Positions 25,091 to 33,912 of a stretch of DNA of 56,997 nucleotides are shown here, piece after piece. The position numbers and the translations under genes are program-made. Under the pieces are notes generated by a model. It did not search any database, was not told the DNA's origin, and saw nothing but the letters and a program-made list of their open reading frames with translations. Each line of letters opens with the position of its first letter. Position 1 is the stretch's first letter. The stretch covers positions 1 to 56,997 of the forward strand of contig JAZQQJ010000078.1 in assembly GCA_045629005.1 (NCBI GenBank). The letters run 5' to 3'. The stretch is from RGIG3528 sp045629005 (lineage in GTDB: Bacteria > Bacillota > Clostridia > Lachnospirales > Lachnospiraceae).

Positions 25091-26686
25091 ATGGTTGAGT
25101 TTAATGGCGGTATTTCAGAAGGAATGGAAATACTTGAGGCTGTATCAAAACAGTACAACACAGCGTATTACATTAATCTTGAAGACGGATCTTACAATTG
25201 CCTTAAGGCATCCGAAACTTACAAGGACATAATTCCCGACACAGGAAATGCGCAGGAAGCGATAGCACTTTTCTGTAAATCGGTTCCTGAAGATTATTTT
25301 GGGAAAATCAAGGAATTTACTAATCTCGATACTTTAAATGAGCGTCTTTCAAGTTCGGACAGTATGGTTTTTGAACATAAAAACATGCTTGGACAGTGGG
25401 CTCGAACAGGACTTATTGTTGTAAGAAGAGGAAACGACCGTAAAATTACGCGCATTCTTCTTACATCCGAAGACATTGATGACGAAAGAAAGATCGTCAC
25501 GGAGAGCGAGAAAACTGCTAAAAGCAATAAGGAAATGCTTACTGCTCTTAAAGATGTTTATGTTGGAATTCATTCCATTGACCTCTCCTCAATGACATTT
25601 GAAACTATTATTTGTCCTGATTATCTTGCTCAGGTTATGCCTAAGATGGGGGATGTCAATACAGCAATACTCAGCTGGGTTAACTCCTGCATAGATGACA
25701 CCTCAAAGGCTGAAGCTCTTTCATTCTGCAATATTGCTACTATTCAGGACAGATTAAAAGAGACCAATGTAATAACATGTGATCTCCTTACAACAGGAAA
25801 CGGCTGGTGCAAACAGATTCTTTGCGTTACAAAGAGAGATTTTAATAATAAGGCTACAAGACTTCTTTGGTTATCGAGAGAAATCAAAGAGGAAAAGGAT
25901 AAAGAGAAAGATCTTCTTGACCGGATTGATGAAGCGACGAAAGCCGTAGAGGATGCTAATACATTAAAAGCTTCTATCATTTCAAAGATGTCCTATGATA
26001 TAAGAACTCCTTTAAACGGCATTGCAGGTATGATCCGAATTGCAAAGGAAAACATGCATAATCCTGCAAAGATTGAAGATTGTCTTGATAAGATTGATGA
26101 AAGTTCAAAGTACCTTCTCGTTCTTATAAACGAGGTGCTTGATATTTCCAAGGGTGATAAGGAAAAGGCAGAAGAACAGCAGGAGGATAATGCTATTCCT
26201 GTTATTAATGCTTCTGATGTTAAGCCGACTGATGTACCGGTTGAAGTTACTTCAAATGAAGAAACTCCGGCAGCTACGGAAGCTCAGGCTGACAACCTTG
26301 ATGGAATGCGTGTTCTTCTTGTTGAAGATAACGAGCTCAACATCGAAGTAGCTGAATATCTTCTTGAGGAAATGGGATGTGTTGTTGAAAAGGCTGTTAA
26401 TGGTAAGATTGCAGTTGATATGTTCACTGAGTCTGAAGAATTCCACTATGATGCAGTGCTTATGGATATTATGATGCCAGTTATGAACGGTCATGATGCA
26501 ACAAAAGCCATCAGAGCTCTTGACAGAAAGGATGCAGGAAACATTCCTATTATTGCCATGACTGCGAATGCATTTGCAAGAGATGCTGAAGCAGCCTTTG
26601 CCTGCGGTATGAACGAGCATATTCCGAAGCCTATCGATCACGATGTGCTTGAATCAACGCTATTAAAGTACTATCACAAGAAATAA
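25091..26686 (+). CDS. Degenerate histidine-kinase-like protein with C-terminal receiver domain
   Basis: 531 residues. Two PAS-like regions (about 1-130 and 145-265), a coiled linker, and a HisKA-like helix KMSYDIRTPLNGIAGM in which the phospho-accepting His is Tyr302. No HATPase_c domain follows: residues 355-405 are a low-complexity linker rich in Glu, Pro and Ala, then a receiver with LLVEDNELN, Asp459 in VLMDIMMPVMNG, MTAN and IPKPID is intact. It cannot autophosphorylate by the usual route and probably receives phosphate from another kinase or acts as a scaffold. It starts 31 bases after the ABC exporter pair. Confidence 0.85.
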   Translation: MVEFNGGISEGMEILEAVSKQYNTAYYINLEDGSYNCLKASETYKDIIPDTGNAQEAIALFCKSVPEDYFGKIKEFTNLDTLNERLSSSDSMVFEHKNMLGQWARTGLIVVRRGNDRKITRILLTSEDIDDERKIVTESEKTAKSNKEMLTALKDVYVGIHSIDLSSMTFETIICPDYLAQVMPKMGDVNTAILSWVNSCIDDTSKAEALSFCNIATIQDRLKETNVITCDLLTTGNGWCKQILCVTKRDFNNKATRLLWLSREIKEEKDKEKDLLDRIDEATKAVEDANTLKASIISKMSYDIRTPLNGIAGMIRIAKENMHNPAKIEDCLDKIDESSKYLLVLINEVLDISKGDKEKAEEQQEDNAIPVINASDVKPTDVPVEVTSNEETPAATEAQADNLDGMRVLLVEDNELNIEVAEYLLEEMGCVVEKAVNGKIAVDMFTESEEFHYDAVLMDIMMPVMNGHDATKAIRALDRKDAGNIPIIAMTANAFARDAEAAFACGMNEHIPKPIDHDVLESTLLKYYHKK

Positions 26687-26690
26687 ATTA

Positions 26691-26716
26691 AAGCCCCGAA
26701 TATTCGGGGCTTTTTT
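26691..26716. terminator. Bidirectional terminator between the receiver gene and aroF
   Basis: AAGCCCCGAA (26691-26700) and TTCGGGGCTT (26703-26712), a perfect 10-base stem flanked by A on one side and T on the other, so it can serve both convergent transcripts. Confidence 0.92.
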
Positions 26717-26724
26717 GATGTATA

Positions 26725-27753
26725 TTATAACTGTTCTGCGATTTCGTATATAAGTTTTTCAGATTTTTCCCATCCGAGGCAAGGGTCTGTTATTGATACA
26801 CCGTAAGTAGTGTCAGATGCATCTTGATAACCGTCTTCAATGTAAGACTCTATCATAAGTCCTTTTATGAAGGAATTCATATCGGATGAACTCTTTTTGG
26901 TTTTTAAAACATCAAGAGCAATGCGTTCCTGCTCAAAAGGATTCTTTCCGGAATTTGAGTGGTTTGTGTCAATTACCACGGAAGGATAGAGAAGATTGCT
27001 TTTCTGATAAAGCTCATAAAGGTGGGCAATGTCTTCGGAACTGTAATTTGGCTGGTGCTGTCCGAGCTTATTTACGTTTCCGCGAAGTATTGAATGGGCA
27101 AAAGGATTGCCCTTACTAAGAACTTCCCAACCTCCATAACCGAAAATATGAGGTGTCTGTGCTGCCCTGATGGAGTTCATAAGTACAGAAATGTCACCGC
27201 TTGTAGGGTTCTTCATGCCTACGGGAACGTCAAAACCGCTTGCGGAAAGGCGATGGTGCTGATCCTCAACGGAACGGGCACCTACGGTAATGTATGAAAC
27301 AAGGTCCCTTGTGTAATTTATATACTCGGGGTAGAGCATTTCATCGGCGGTCGGAAGGCCGGTTTCTTCAATGACGGTAAGGTGAATTTTCCTTGCTTCG
27401 TAAAGACCTTTAATAATGTCAGGAGTGTCAAGAGGATCGGGCTGACTCGTAATGCCCATATAGCCTTCGCCTGTTGTACGTGGCTTGTTTGTATAAACAC
27501 GCGGGATGAGAATCAGTTTATCATTTACTTTGCTCTGAAGGTCTTTAAGGCGCTTGGAATAGTCCAGAACGGAATCTATTCTGTCTGCACTGCAGGGGCC
27601 GATTATAAGAAGAAATTTATCACTGCTGCCTGTTATGACGCTTCGTATTGCACGGTCATTTTCTTTTTTTTGTTTTTTGGCTTCTTCGGACAGGGGAAGA
27701 CTTTCAATCACTTCGTCAGGAGTCGGAAGCTTGCCGATGTAATGCATGCTCAT
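26725..27753 (-). CDS. aroF: 3-deoxy-7-phosphoheptulonate synthase (DAHP synthase, class I)
   Basis: 342 residues, the length of the AroF/G/H type. First step of the shikimate pathway: phosphoenolpyruvate plus erythrose 4-phosphate. Conserved blocks include IGPCSAD, PRVYTNKPRTTGEGYMG, GARSVEDQHHR, GMKNPTSGD and VIDTNHSNSGK. The N-terminal arm that carries feedback regulation in the family is present. Last gene of the operon; starts 15 bases after aroA. Which aromatic amino acid inhibits it cannot be read here, so the aroF symbol is generic. Confidence 0.92.
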   Translation of the reverse strand: MSMHYIGKLPTPDEVIESLPLSEEAKKQKKENDRAIRSVITGSSDKFLLIIGPCSADRIDSVLDYSKRLKDLQSKVNDKLILIPRVYTNKPRTTGEGYMGITSQPDPLDTPDIIKGLYEARKIHLTVIEETGLPTADEMLYPEYINYTRDLVSYITVGARSVEDQHHRLSASGFDVPVGMKNPTSGDISVLMNSIRAAQTPHIFGYGGWEVLSKGNPFAHSILRGNVNKLGQHQPNYSSEDIAHLYELYQKSNLLYPSVVIDTNHSNSGKNPFEQERIALDVLKTKKSSSDMNSFIKGLMIESYIEDGYQDASDTTYGVSITDPCLGWEKSEKLIYEIAEQL

Positions 27754-27767
27754 AAATATATCTTTCT

Positions 27768-28979
27768 TTAATGTGTTATTTTTTCAAGTTCGTCAAAGAA
27801 GTCGGGGTAGCTCTTTTTGACGGCTTCTGCGTCGTTTACTTCTCCGCCGAATAATGTAAGCAGAACGGACAGTGCCATAACGATTCGATGGTCGTTATGA
27901 CCGTTAAGTTCAACCTCCGGAGCGTGCAGAGGTGTGTCATGAATAACGACAGAATTGGGGTTAATATCAAGCTTTGCGCCGAATTTCCGTAGTTCTTCCT
28001 TCATTGCACGTGCACGGTCGCTTTCTTTGTTAATCAGGCGTTTAGTGTTTATAAATGTTGCGCCTCCGCGTGCTGCGGCAACTGCAAAGAGAACGGGTGC
28101 GAGGTCCGGACTGTTTTCAAGGTTTATTATTGAAACTCCGCTTTCGAGAGCATCAAGATAATCGATGATAACCTTATCGCCCTGACGGCTTTCATTCGAA
28201 AGACCATCTACAAGCACTTTGTTTTCTTCGCTGAGGTAATTCAGAGCACAGAAGAATGCTGCATTTGACCAGTCGCCTTCAACTGTAACGTCGCAAGCCT
28301 TATAGTGTTGTCCGCCTTTAATGTAATAGGAGTCGGGCGCAATTTCTTTTATCTCGATTCCGAACTTTTGAATTGCGTCTAAGGTAATATCGACGTAGCT
28401 CCGACTTTCAAGAGGCGGAATGACAAAAAGCTTGCTGTCACCTTCAAGAAGCGGGAGAGAGAACATAAACCCCGAAACATACTGACTGGAAATGTTACCT
28501 CTGATCCGGTAAGAGCCCGATTTAAGTGACCCCTTCATGCTAAGCTTTGACTTTGAAGGACGGTAATCGATACCGGAATAGTAAAATGCGCTTTCGTAAA
28601 CTATAATGCCACGTTCGAGAAGGCGTTCTGTTCCGTGAAACTCAATGTTGTTTTCGCTGCTTAATGCGAGTGGAACAATGAACCGGAGTGTTGAGCCGGA
28701 TTCCCTGCATTCAAAAACGGTTGGCTCTTCCGAGGTGTTTGATAAAACCTTGCCGCCACAGCCATTAACCGTAATGGTGGAACCGTCAATCTGATAATCT
28801 GCCCCGAGCATTTTTATGCAGTCGAGGGTGGCTAGAATATCTTCACAAAGAGAAACATTTCGTATGTGGCTTATGCCATCTGCCAAAGCTGCACAAATAA
28901 GATATCTGTGAGCATAGGATTTGGAAGGTGGAACACAAATTGTGCCCTTGCATACTGTTTTATTGACAGTTCTGTTCAT
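27768..28979 (-). CDS. aroA: 3-phosphoshikimate 1-carboxyvinyltransferase (EPSP synthase)
   Basis: 403 residues, about 25 shorter than the E. coli enzyme. Joins shikimate 3-phosphate to phosphoenolpyruvate. The substrate-binding start PPSKSYAHRYLI, the ECRESGSTLRF block, the DWSNAAFF region and the catalytic NGHNDHRIVMAL segment are all present. SD GAGAGG lies before the ATG. Fourth gene of the shikimate operon. Confidence 0.94.
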   Translation of the reverse strand: MNRTVNKTVCKGTICVPPSKSYAHRYLICAALADGISHIRNVSLCEDILATLDCIKMLGADYQIDGSTITVNGCGGKVLSNTSEEPTVFECRESGSTLRFIVPLALSSENNIEFHGTERLLERGIIVYESAFYYSGIDYRPSKSKLSMKGSLKSGSYRIRGNISSQYVSGFMFSLPLLEGDSKLFVIPPLESRSYVDITLDAIQKFGIEIKEIAPDSYYIKGGQHYKACDVTVEGDWSNAAFFCALNYLSEENKVLVDGLSNESRQGDKVIIDYLDALESGVSIINLENSPDLAPVLFAVAAARGGATFINTKRLINKESDRARAMKEELRKFGAKLDINPNSVVIHDTPLHAPEVELNGHNDHRIVMALSVLLTLFGGEVNDAEAVKKSYPDFFDELEKITH

Positions 28980-28991
28980 GATTACCTCTCA

Positions 28992-29417
28992 TCATCTGTT
29001 TATTAGATAGTCGATTGCTTCAAGATAGCCGTCTGTTCCGTGACCGATAATGCTTTTTTCGGCAACAAGTCCTGTATAAGTAAAATGGCGGAATTCTTCA
29101 CGCTTTGATATGTCTGTAATGTGGACTTCGACTACGGGAAGTGAAACACTCTTTAAAGCGTCAAGTATTGCGATGCTTGTGTGAGAGTAGGCTCCGGCAT
29201 TGATTACTATTCCGTCAAAACGCCCCCATGCATCCTGAATTGTATCAATGATTGCACCTTCGTGATTTGACTGGAAAACAACCGTTTCAACATTTTTCTT
29301 TTCGGAATGAAGACGTATTTTTTCAACAAGACTTTCGTAATTCTCTGTGCCGTAAAGACCGGGCTCACGCTTTCCGAGCATGTTGAGATTTGGTCCGTTT
29401 ATTACAAGTATTTTCAT
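28992..29417 (-). CDS. aroQ: 3-dehydroquinate dehydratase, type II
   Basis: 141 residues, the standard size of the dodecameric type II enzyme. Motifs INGPNLNMLGKREPGLYG (with the catalytic Tyr), QSNHEGAIID, INAGAYSHTSIAI and VEVHITDI are intact. Converts 3-dehydroquinate to 3-dehydroshikimate. Its ATG overlaps the aroEK stop by four bases (ATGA), so translation is coupled. Confidence 0.95.
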   Translation of the reverse strand: MKILVINGPNLNMLGKREPGLYGTENYESLVEKIRLHSEKKNVETVVFQSNHEGAIIDTIQDAWGRFDGIVINAGAYSHTSIAILDALKSVSLPVVEVHITDISKREEFRHFTYTGLVAEKSIIGHGTDGYLEAIDYLINR

Positions 29418-30703
29418 AGTGTATTTGCAACATATTCTTTAAGAAGACGGATTACGTTGCTTGCCTCCTCTTTAACTGTAAGTCGTCCGTTCAGACGTTC
29501 ATCACATGTGGAACGGTAAATGGGGTAACGCTCTTCATATCGCTTTTTTAAGGCATCCGCATCGCTTGAAAGCGGACGGCTTTTTGTGGAAACAAGCATA
29601 CTTAAGGGACGGTCTATGAAGAAGATTCGTCCATTTGCACGAAGAGCGAGAATGTTTTCGGGATTAAGAATTGATCCACCGCCTGTTGAAATGATCAGCC
29701 CTGTTTTTAGAGAAAACTCTTTAATGACTTCGGTTTCAAGTTCGCGGAAATGCTTTTCCCCGTATTGCTCGAAGATTTGCGGGATGCTCATTCCTGTTCT
29801 CGTCGTTATTACTTTATCAGTGTCAATATGTTCAAGTCCTGTGATTGAAGCGAGGTGCTTTCCAAGTGTGGATTTACCCGAGGATGGCATACCGGTAAGA
29901 ACAATGTTTGTTTTGCTTTGAAGCATTGATTTATAAATCCGGTCGGAAATGCTTTTCACTTCGGGGCAGGAAAGGAAATCTGTTTCTCCATGACTGATTT
30001 TACCGGTAAACAGCAAATTGGAACAAACTGCCTGGGCAACAAGCATATAAAGCCCGTTGACAGCTTTTACACCAAGTGACTCAGCTTGTCTTACAAGGGC
30101 TGTTTTCAACGGGTTGTATATTACATCAACTACGCCTGAAAGCTTACTGAAACAGGAAAGGTCGATGGGAGCTGAGTTTACGTTAGGAAATGTTCCCACT
30201 GGAGTTGTATTTACGATTACATCGGCGTCAGTGTATTCTGAAACGGCCTGTTCGTAATCAATACAGCCTTCCTTTGCAGAACGTGAAACCTTGATGATTT
30301 CAGAAGCACCAAGCTCGTTAAGAACGTAGTAAAGTGTATTTGATGTAGCTCCTGTGCCAAGTATGAGAACCTTTTTACCGGATATTTCTATTCCGCTGTT
30401 AAGAATAAGCAGTTTAACGCCTGTACAGTCTGTATTATAGCCGTAAAGCTTTCCGTCGTTGTTCACGACAGTATTTACTACCTGTAGCTCCTTTGCTTCA
30501 CCGAATATTTCAGAAAGCACGGGAACGACTGTTTCTTTATAGGGAATTGTAATATTAAGGCCTTTGAACTCTTTTTTGGATAGGAAGTCGTAAAGCTCTT
30601 CCTTTGTCATTTCAAAAAGACCATATTCTATACCTGATATTTTATTGTGAATTTCAGGAGAAAAACTGTAACCCAGCTTTGCTCCGACAAGTCCATAGTT
30701 CAT
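29414..30703 (-). CDS. Bifunctional shikimate dehydrogenase / shikimate kinase
   Basis: 429 residues from ATG at 30703 (AGGA upstream, 7 bases after the aroC stop). Residues 1 to about 245 are AroE: YSFSPEIHN, NITIPYK with catalytic Lys56, NTDCTG with Asp92, and the NADP-binding GTGATSN. Residues from about 262 are AroK: Walker A GMPSSGKST (271-279), DTD, STGGGSIL and a RPL motif. The fusion covers two steps separated only by shikimate, so it may channel that intermediate. Both active sites look complete. Confidence 0.92.
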   Translation of the reverse strand: MNYGLVGAKLGYSFSPEIHNKISGIEYGLFEMTKEELYDFLSKKEFKGLNITIPYKETVVPVLSEIFGEAKELQVVNTVVNNDGKLYGYNTDCTGVKLLILNSGIEISGKKVLILGTGATSNTLYYVLNELGASEIIKVSRSAKEGCIDYEQAVSEYTDADVIVNTTPVGTFPNVNSAPIDLSCFSKLSGVVDVIYNPLKTALVRQAESLGVKAVNGLYMLVAQAVCSNLLFTGKISHGETDFLSCPEVKSISDRIYKSMLQSKTNIVLTGMPSSGKSTLGKHLASITGLEHIDTDKVITTRTGMSIPQIFEQYGEKHFRELETEVIKEFSLKTGLIISTGGGSILNPENILALRANGRIFFIDRPLSMLVSTKSRPLSSDADALKKRYEERYPIYRSTCDERLNGRLTVKEEASNVIRLLKEYVANTL

Positions 30704-30710
30704 AATATTC

Positions 30711-31724
30711 CTAACGAAGGCAGTCTGTACCGTTACGCAGCATAAGCATATCACAGATGACGAAAGCCGAAAGTGCGTCTATGACAGGAGAGATACGACG
30801 TACTATAGCGGTATCGTGACGCCCTTTTATTTCAAGTGTTTCATTTTCCATTTTTCTTATATTCACGCTGTCCTGTGGTTTGGAAATGGAAGGAGTCGGT
30901 TTTACGGCTGTTCTGAAAACAATGGGCATACCGTTTGATATACCGCCGTTAATACCGCCGGAATTGTTTGAGGATGTAATAACTTTGCCGTTTTCAACCC
31001 TGAAGGCATCATTTGCATCGGAAGCGGTCATGGAAGCAAGCTTAAAGCCTGCGCCGAATTCAATGCCTTTAACTCCGCCGAGTGAGAATACGGCGTGACT
31101 GATTTCGGATTCGAGTGAATCAAACCAAGGCTCACCAAGGCCTGCGGGAACACCTGTGATTGTTGTTTCGATGATGCCGCCGAGTGAGTCGTTTTCGGCT
31201 TTTGCGCTTTCAATCATGCTTTCAAAAAGAGTTGTGTCTGAACAGCCTCCGAGACTGACAAGCTTTGATGTAATGTGAATCCCCTTATTTTCAAGTGCCG
31301 GTATAAGAATGCCTGCGAGTGCAACAATAGGAGCAGTAACACGACCGGAGAAGTGTCCGCCGCCTCTGTAGTCCTGAAAGCCGTTATACTTAACATCAGC
31401 CGTATAATCGGCATGCGAAGGACGGGGAACGTCTTTGATGTCATCGTAGGCTGAAGACATTGTATCGGAATTGGGGATTGATATACAAAGAGGGGTTCCT
31501 GTTGTAAAACCGTTAAAAACACCACTTAAAAGCTGAAAATTATCAAGCTCGACACGTGACGTATCGCCCTTTTTTGCGGGACGTCTTTTTGAAAGATAAT
31601 CCTCAATTGTTTCCTTTGAAACGGGAAGCCCGGGAGTGATTCCGTCAACAACAAGCCCCACAGCGGGACCGTGACTTTCACCGAAAAGAGTTATTGTCAT
31701 TTGGTTTCCAAATGTGTTTTTCAT
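30711..31724 (-). CDS. aroC: Chorismate synthase
   Basis: 337 residues, slightly shorter than usual. Last step of the shikimate trunk, FMN-dependent. Signatures GNQMTITLFGESHG, RRPAKKGDTSR, GFTTGTPL, YRGGGHFSGR and the C-terminal GRHD block are seen. First gene of the operon, behind a strong promoter at 31768-31796. 3-dehydroquinate synthase (aroB) is not encoded in the operon. Confidence 0.94.
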   Translation of the reverse strand: MKNTFGNQMTITLFGESHGPAVGLVVDGITPGLPVSKETIEDYLSKRRPAKKGDTSRVELDNFQLLSGVFNGFTTGTPLCISIPNSDTMSSAYDDIKDVPRPSHADYTADVKYNGFQDYRGGGHFSGRVTAPIVALAGILIPALENKGIHITSKLVSLGGCSDTTLFESMIESAKAENDSLGGIIETTITGVPAGLGEPWFDSLESEISHAVFSLGGVKGIEFGAGFKLASMTASDANDAFRVENGKVITSSNNSGGINGGISNGMPIVFRTAVKPTPSISKPQDSVNIRKMENETLEIKGRHDTAIVRRISPVIDALSAFVICDMLMLRNGTDCLR

Positions 31725-31767
31725 GTTTTTTCCTCCGGGAAGAACGTGTTTAAACGCATACTAGGTT

Positions 31768-31796
31768 ATCATAAATCGAATGCTATTTTTTGTCAA
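31768..31796 (-). promoter_or_regulatory. Promoter of the aro operon
   Basis: Minus strand TTGACA (31796-31791), a 17-base spacer, TATGAT (31773-31768). It faces leftward into aroC and lies back to back with the capA promoter. Confidence 0.82.
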
Positions 31797-31826
31797 TGTT
31801 TACGTGGCTTGAGTGCTTGATTCTGC

Positions 31827-31854
31827 TTGACTTATGAAGGGATTTTGCTATCAT
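31827..31854 (+). promoter_or_regulatory. Promoter of the CapA-like gene
   Basis: TTGACT (31827-31832), a 16-base spacer, TATCAT (31849-31854). Confidence 0.6.
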
Positions 31855-31880
31855 AAAAAATGATTTATCGGAGGAATGAA

Positions 31881-33791
31881 ATGTATAGAAAAGTTCGTGT
31901 TTATATATATGCTGTTTTCGTATTGAGTTTACTGTCGCTTGCAGGCTGCGTTAATGGTGAAGGAGTGTTGGTGCCCGAGACAGGTATGCCTACGCAGCAG
32001 GTTACGGCTTCGGTTAGTACCGACATTAACGTTACACCGGAGGCTCCTGTCATTACGCCTTCCGTCTCAGGTGATGCTTCCGGTGCGGAAACACCGATTC
32101 CGACAGAACAGGCAGGTAACGTTGTCGCATTAAACACACCGACTCCGGTGCCTACGGAGGACCCTCGTGTAATTCTTACTTTTGCCGGGGATATGTGCCT
32201 TTCTGAGAACTATTTCCCTTATATTACTTATGTTGCCGGTGGCTATGATGTTTATTCATGCATTTCAGAAGAGTTTATTAACGAAATGCGTAACTCTTCA
32301 CTTTGCTTTGTAAACAGTGAATTTCCGTTTACAGACAGTGACAATAAGCTTAAGGGAAAGCTCTACAACTTTAAAGTAAATCCTGCAACCGTAAAGTTTT
32401 ATGCGGATCTTGGTGTTGATATTGCAGGACTTGCGAACAACCATGTTTATGACTATGGTGAGGAATCTCTTCTTGATACAATGGAAACGCTTAAGGAAGC
32501 AGGCATTTCTTATGTCGGAGCAGGGAAAAACATTCAGGAAGCAGAGACTCCTTTGTATTTTACTGTCAATGGCATAAAAATAGCCTATGTTATGGCCTCA
32601 AAAGCCGAAAAGAACAGGAAGACTCCCGAAGCGGGAGAGTCGGCAGGGATTCTTCTTTGCTATGATTCGGACAGGTTTTGCAATTCAATAAGCGAAGCTG
32701 AGAAAAATGCCGATTATGTCGTTGCTGTTGTACATTGGGGGAAGGAAAACTCCGATGCTCTCGAAAGCGACCAGTACAGCCTCGGAAGCGAATATATTGA
32801 CGCCGGAGCCGATATTGTTGTCGGAGGACACAGCCATGTTATCCAGGGCGTTGATTATTATAAAGGCAAACCAATATTCTACAGCCTTGGTGATTTCTGG
32901 TTCGACTATTATACCGAAGACACATTCCTATTAAAGTTATACCTTGAAAGAAATGATGACGGAAGCATAGACGCATCCGCACAGGTGATTCCGGGAGTTC
33001 AGAAGGAAGGCTTCACCGGAGCTTGCGATAGCGAGTACGACAAGAGTAGAATATTGCAAAAGCTCAATAGCCTTTCAGAATCCGGTGTAATTGACAATGA
33101 AGGATATGTTCATGATGCAAAGGATTTCGACATAAGCAGTATTTCTTTTACAGACTACGATATGCCATTCAGAGGAGTTACCGAAGTCTCAAGAGGATTA
33201 AATGAGGCCGAAATCGGACATACCGTTCAATTTGGCTCTTATGCATCAGAACCCTTGAAGTGGTATGTTGTAAATAAAAACGGAAACGAGCTTACACTTC
33301 TTGCAAAAAATATTGTTGAAGAAAAGTCCTTCGACGAGGATTCACGTAATGTATCGTGGAACGACTGCTCTTTAAGAAGCTGGCTTAACAATGATTTCCT
33401 GAATACAGCTTTTTCCGGAGATGAAAAGGCAATGCTTTCGGAAATAAACGGAGATTACGTAAGAGTACCTTCTTCTAAAGAAATTTATACAATACTCGAA
33501 AAGCTTAATGTTGAGTATATGATGGCTGCTCCTACAAAGTATGCGTATAAACTTGGTATTTATACATACAATCCTCTTGACCATGTAATTAAATGTACAG
33601 ACTGGGGCTCTTCAGGTTACAGCGAAACGGCTTTCGGCTGCTGGTGGCTTTCCGATAACGGACCATTACAGGGGACTGCTGCTTTTGTAAATGAGTTTGG
33701 TAATGTTATGGCAACAGGCATGTTTACCGGGGCTTATTCATATTCTGACGGCCTTTGCGGAGTGCGTCCGATGATTAAAATAAAGTACTAA
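31881..33791 (+). CDS. CapA-family lipoprotein with C-terminal DUF6273-like domain
   Basis: 636 residues from ATG 31881, preceded by GGAGG; an earlier in-frame ATG at 31860 has no SD. Lipobox LAGC with Cys23, then a Thr/Pro/Val-rich linker of about 70 residues. The PGA_cap (poly-gamma-glutamate capsule, metallophosphatase fold) domain shows FAGDMCL, ANNHVYDYG, VVHWGKE, GGHSHVIQG and YSLGDFWF. The last 200 residues match the DUF6273 pattern (VQFGSY, WLNNDFLNTAF, CWWLSDNG, GVRPMIKI). It sits outside the membrane and probably acts on cell-surface polymers. Function of the second domain is unknown. Confidence 0.85.
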   Translation: MYRKVRVYIYAVFVLSLLSLAGCVNGEGVLVPETGMPTQQVTASVSTDINVTPEAPVITPSVSGDASGAETPIPTEQAGNVVALNTPTPVPTEDPRVILTFAGDMCLSENYFPYITYVAGGYDVYSCISEEFINEMRNSSLCFVNSEFPFTDSDNKLKGKLYNFKVNPATVKFYADLGVDIAGLANNHVYDYGEESLLDTMETLKEAGISYVGAGKNIQEAETPLYFTVNGIKIAYVMASKAEKNRKTPEAGESAGILLCYDSDRFCNSISEAEKNADYVVAVVHWGKENSDALESDQYSLGSEYIDAGADIVVGGHSHVIQGVDYYKGKPIFYSLGDFWFDYYTEDTFLLKLYLERNDDGSIDASAQVIPGVQKEGFTGACDSEYDKSRILQKLNSLSESGVIDNEGYVHDAKDFDISSISFTDYDMPFRGVTEVSRGLNEAEIGHTVQFGSYASEPLKWYVVNKNGNELTLLAKNIVEEKSFDEDSRNVSWNDCSLRSWLNNDFLNTAFSGDEKAMLSEINGDYVRVPSSKEIYTILEKLNVEYMMAAPTKYAYKLGIYTYNPLDHVIKCTDWGSSGYSETAFGCWWLSDNGPLQGTAAFVNEFGNVMATGMFTGAYSYSDGLCGVRPMIKIKY

Positions 33792-33799
33792 TATCTTTC

Positions 33800-33828
33800 T
33801 TTACTTTTACGGTTTGCTTTGATAAAAT
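33800..33828 (+). promoter_or_regulatory. Promoter of galK
   Basis: TTTACT (33800-33805), a 17-base spacer, TAAAAT (33823-33828) with TGA before it, an extended -10. Confidence 0.55.
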
Positions 33829-33912
33829 TACGAATGTTTTTTAAAGTCAGAAGACATTATAGAAATAAACGTGCAGGGCACGAATTTATACTTCATCATG
33901 AAAGGACATATC

